Positions 62,303 through 64,000 of a stretch of DNA of 64,000 nucleotides are shown here, in pieces. Positions within the stretch are counted from its first letter, which is position 1; each line of letters opens with the position of its first letter. Origin of the DNA: Paraburkholderia fynbosensis (GTDB taxonomy: Bacteria; Pseudomonadota; Gammaproteobacteria; Burkholderiales; Burkholderiaceae); assembly GCF_902859935.1 (NCBI RefSeq), contig NZ_CADIKI010000001.1, forward strand, positions 558,001 through 622,000, written 5' to 3'. The position numbers and the translations under genes were made by a program. The notes beneath the pieces are model-generated. The model did not search any database, was not told where the DNA came from, and worked only from the letters and a program-made list of their open reading frames with translations.

Positions 62303-64000
62303 TGCGTGCCTCCGGCCGGCAGCAGTTGCAGCGCCTCGTCGAGCGTCACGCCGCGGCCGTCGACCAGCGCGTCGATCACTGCGCTGTCGTCCGTCGCACT
62401 GCCAGCGTCGAGCGGATCGGACGGCAACAGCTTGTGCCGCACCACCAGATGCGCGAGCGCGAGACGCCGGTAATCGGGCGCGAGGCGCGCGCCTTCGCAG
62501 GCCATCAGCACTGCCGTGCTCGCGTGATACAGCGCCGAGCCGGCCTGGCGAACCCCTTCGTCGCGACCCGACTCGGCGACGCTCGCCAGCGCGTCGCAAG
62601 CGCGCGTCAGGGTCGAGCGCAGCAGCGCAAGGCTGGTCGCCGGCAAGCCGGCCGCACCGAGCAGGTCTTGCAAGTAGGCACGCAACGGCTCAAGCGCACC
62701 GTCGCGCTTCGCAGCCCGCGCGATGTCGAGCGCGACGATGTTGCTGGTGCCTTCCCAGATCGAGCCGAGATGCGCATCGCGCACGAGCCGCGCGTCGCTC
62801 CATTCCTCGATATAGCCGGTGCCGCCGCGCACCTCCATCGCATCGCCGGTGACACGGCGCGCGTCGCGGCAGGCGCGGAACTTGATCAGCGGCGTGAGGA
62901 TGCGCACGCACTTCGCCGCCTCGCGATCGCCCGCGTCGGCCCGCGGCAGCAGCAGCGCGATGCGCATGAACATCGAACGCGCCTGCTCGGCGGGCAGCAT
63001 CATCTTCATGAGTTGCCGCTGCATCAACGGCATGTCGATCAGCTTGCGGCCGAATGCTTCGCGATGGCGCGCGATGTGCAGCGCCTCGGTCAGCGCACGA
63101 CGCATCAGCCCCGCGGCACGCACGCCATTCGACAGGCGCGACATGTTGATCATGTCGGCCATCTGATGAAAGCCGCGCCCCACTTCGCCGATCAGATACG
63201 CGAGCGCGCCTTCGAGCACGATCTCGCCGCTCGCCATCGAACGGCTGCCGAGCTTGTCCTTCAGACGCACGATCCGGTAGCGGTTGCGAGAGCCGTCGGG
63301 CAGCGTCTTCGGCAGCAGGAACAGGCCGAGGCCGTTGATGCCGGGCGGCGCATCGTCGGGACGCGCGAGCACCATCGCCAGATCGGCGTCGGCATTCGAA
63401 CAGAACCATTTGTCGCCGTACAGGCGCCACGCCGCGTCGCCGTTCGCATCGGTTTCGAGCGCCGCACGCGTGGCGATGCGCGCGACGTCGGAGCCGGCCG
63501 CCTGTTCGGTCATGAACATCGCGCCTTGAAACAGCGTGTCGAAATCGCGCGAGGCCAGCTTCGGCAGAAAGCGCGCAACCAGTTCGGGCGCGCCGAATTT
63601 GCGCAGCGTGCGCGTGAGCGAATCGGTCATGCTGACGGGGCAGCACAGGCCGAATTCCGCCTGCACGAACAGGAAGGTCAGCGCGTATTTGACGAGCGGC
63701 GGTGGCGGCGTCCTGCCGTCGCGGGTGTCGTGGCTCAGCGACGCGAGCCCCAGCTCGGAATACGCGACGCGTTCCAGCGCGATGTAATCGGGGTGCTTGT
63801 CGATGCTCTGCAGCGCTTCGCCACGGCGCGTGCGATGACGCAATTGCGGCGGGTTCCGGTCGGCGGATAGCGCCCATATGTCGAGTTCGCCGGATGCGCG
63901 CCGGCCTAGCTCAATGAACTGGCTTTCGAGTTCGCGGTACAGCTCGTCGCCGAGATGCAGCCTGATGAGGCGCGCGAAATCCGGGTCGCTCGTGAAGAAG
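62299..64000 (-). CDS. AidB-like acyl-CoA dehydrogenase (5' end outside the window)
   Basis: The frame is open to the right edge, so the start is missing. Motifs match E. coli AidB more than ordinary acyl-CoA dehydrogenases. They include AMFMTEQAAGSDVARI, LYGDKWFCSNADADLAMVLARPD, RLKDKLGSRSMASGEIVL and EVRGGTGYIEEWSDARLVRD-AHLGSIWEGTSN (split here at the dash). The last motif has Arg where typical acyl-CoA dehydrogenases place their catalytic Glu region, as in AidB-type proteins. The visible part is about 566 residues. The stop overlaps the CoA-transferase ATG by four bases. A fatty-acyl-CoA or alkylation-related role cannot be chosen from sequence. Confidence 0.9.
   Translation of the reverse strand, partial: FFTSDPDFARLIRLHLGDELYRELESQFIELGRRASGELDIWALSADRNPPQLRHRTRRGEALQSIDKHPDYIALERVAYSELGLASLSHDTRDGRTPPPPLVKYALTFLFVQAEFGLCCPVSMTDSLTRTLRKFGAPELVARFLPKLASRDFDTLFQGAMFMTEQAAGSDVARIATRAALETDANGDAAWRLYGDKWFCSNADADLAMVLARPDDAPPGINGLGLFLLPKTLPDGSRNRYRIVRLKDKLGSRSMASGEIVLEGALAYLIGEVGRGFHQMADMINMSRLSNGVRAAGLMRRALTEALHIARHREAFGRKLIDMPLMQRQLMKMMLPAEQARSMFMRIALLLPRADAGDREAAKCVRILTPLIKFRACRDARRVTGDAMEVRGGTGYIEEWSDARLVRDAHLGSIWEGTSNIVALDIARAAKRDGALEPLRAYLQDLLGAAGLPATSLALLRSTLTRACDALASVAESGRDEGVRQAGSALYHASTAVLMACEGARLAPDYRRLALAHLVVRHKLLPSDPLDAGSATDDSAVIDALVDGRGVTLDEALQLLPAGGTQ

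Overview
The window is GC-rich, densely packed chromosomal DNA that reads like Paraburkholderia/Burkholderia (a betaproteobacterium). The organism is inferred from gene families and codon use only. Supporting points are the two-step formylglutamate version of the histidine (hut) pathway, a cellulose (bcs) cluster with a BcsR/BcsP-type gene, a double-length UvrA, and many LysR, AraC and MFS genes typical of that group. I found no rRNA, tRNA, CRISPR array, prophage or insertion sequence.

Left part (1-10 kb): glycogen synthase glgA follows the tail of another gene. Then come pdxY, an acidic hypothetical gene, a LivK-type periplasmic binding protein, and an AraC regulator translationally coupled to a large DUF3857/transglutaminase-fold protein. 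After these lie a divergent hypothetical gene, an HTH-like/coiled-coil protein and a 44-residue secreted His/Cys-rich peptide gene with its own terminator.

10.1-18.5 kb: a complete leftward hut operon, hutH-hutC-hutU-hutD-hutI-hutF-hutG. It takes histidine through urocanate, imidazolone propionate, formiminoglutamate and formylglutamate to glutamate plus formate. Three HutC-type operator motifs lie upstream of hutH, and one overlaps the -35 element of a plausible promoter. 18.8-30.9 kb: an NAD-dependent epimerase, a small membrane protein, a DUF899 protein, an AzgA-type purine permease, a PRC-barrel lipoprotein overlapping an MFS gene, an M20 amidohydrolase plus MHS-type MFS transporter with a divergent LysR gene, and a divergent argP/lysE (argO) pair.

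30.9-46.3 kb: a 15-kb leftward cellulose synthesis operon in the order bcsB-Z-C-E-F-Q-A-G-R. Nearly every junction overlaps, and the catalytic bcsA is far from its partner bcsB. 46.7-51.7 kb: dgkA, a DUF523 gene, a DUF1328 membrane peptide, an isolated rfbC-like epimerase, a GlxA/FtrA-type regulator and an AT-rich stretch with short hypothetical genes.

Right part (51.8-64 kb): a giant uvrA encoding two complete UvrA units (four ATPase cassettes) in one chain, with a perfect CTGT-N8-ACAG LexA box in its promoter. It is followed by a two-domain aspartate/glutamate racemase-like protein whose first domain lacks one catalytic cysteine, an MHS-type MFS transporter, and a CoA-transferase coupled to an AidB-like acyl-CoA dehydrogenase that runs off the window. 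The most interesting items are the SOS-controlled tandem UvrA, the rearranged bcs operon, the half-degenerate racemase and the tiny secreted peptide. I do not see a clearly new multi-gene defence or mobile system.
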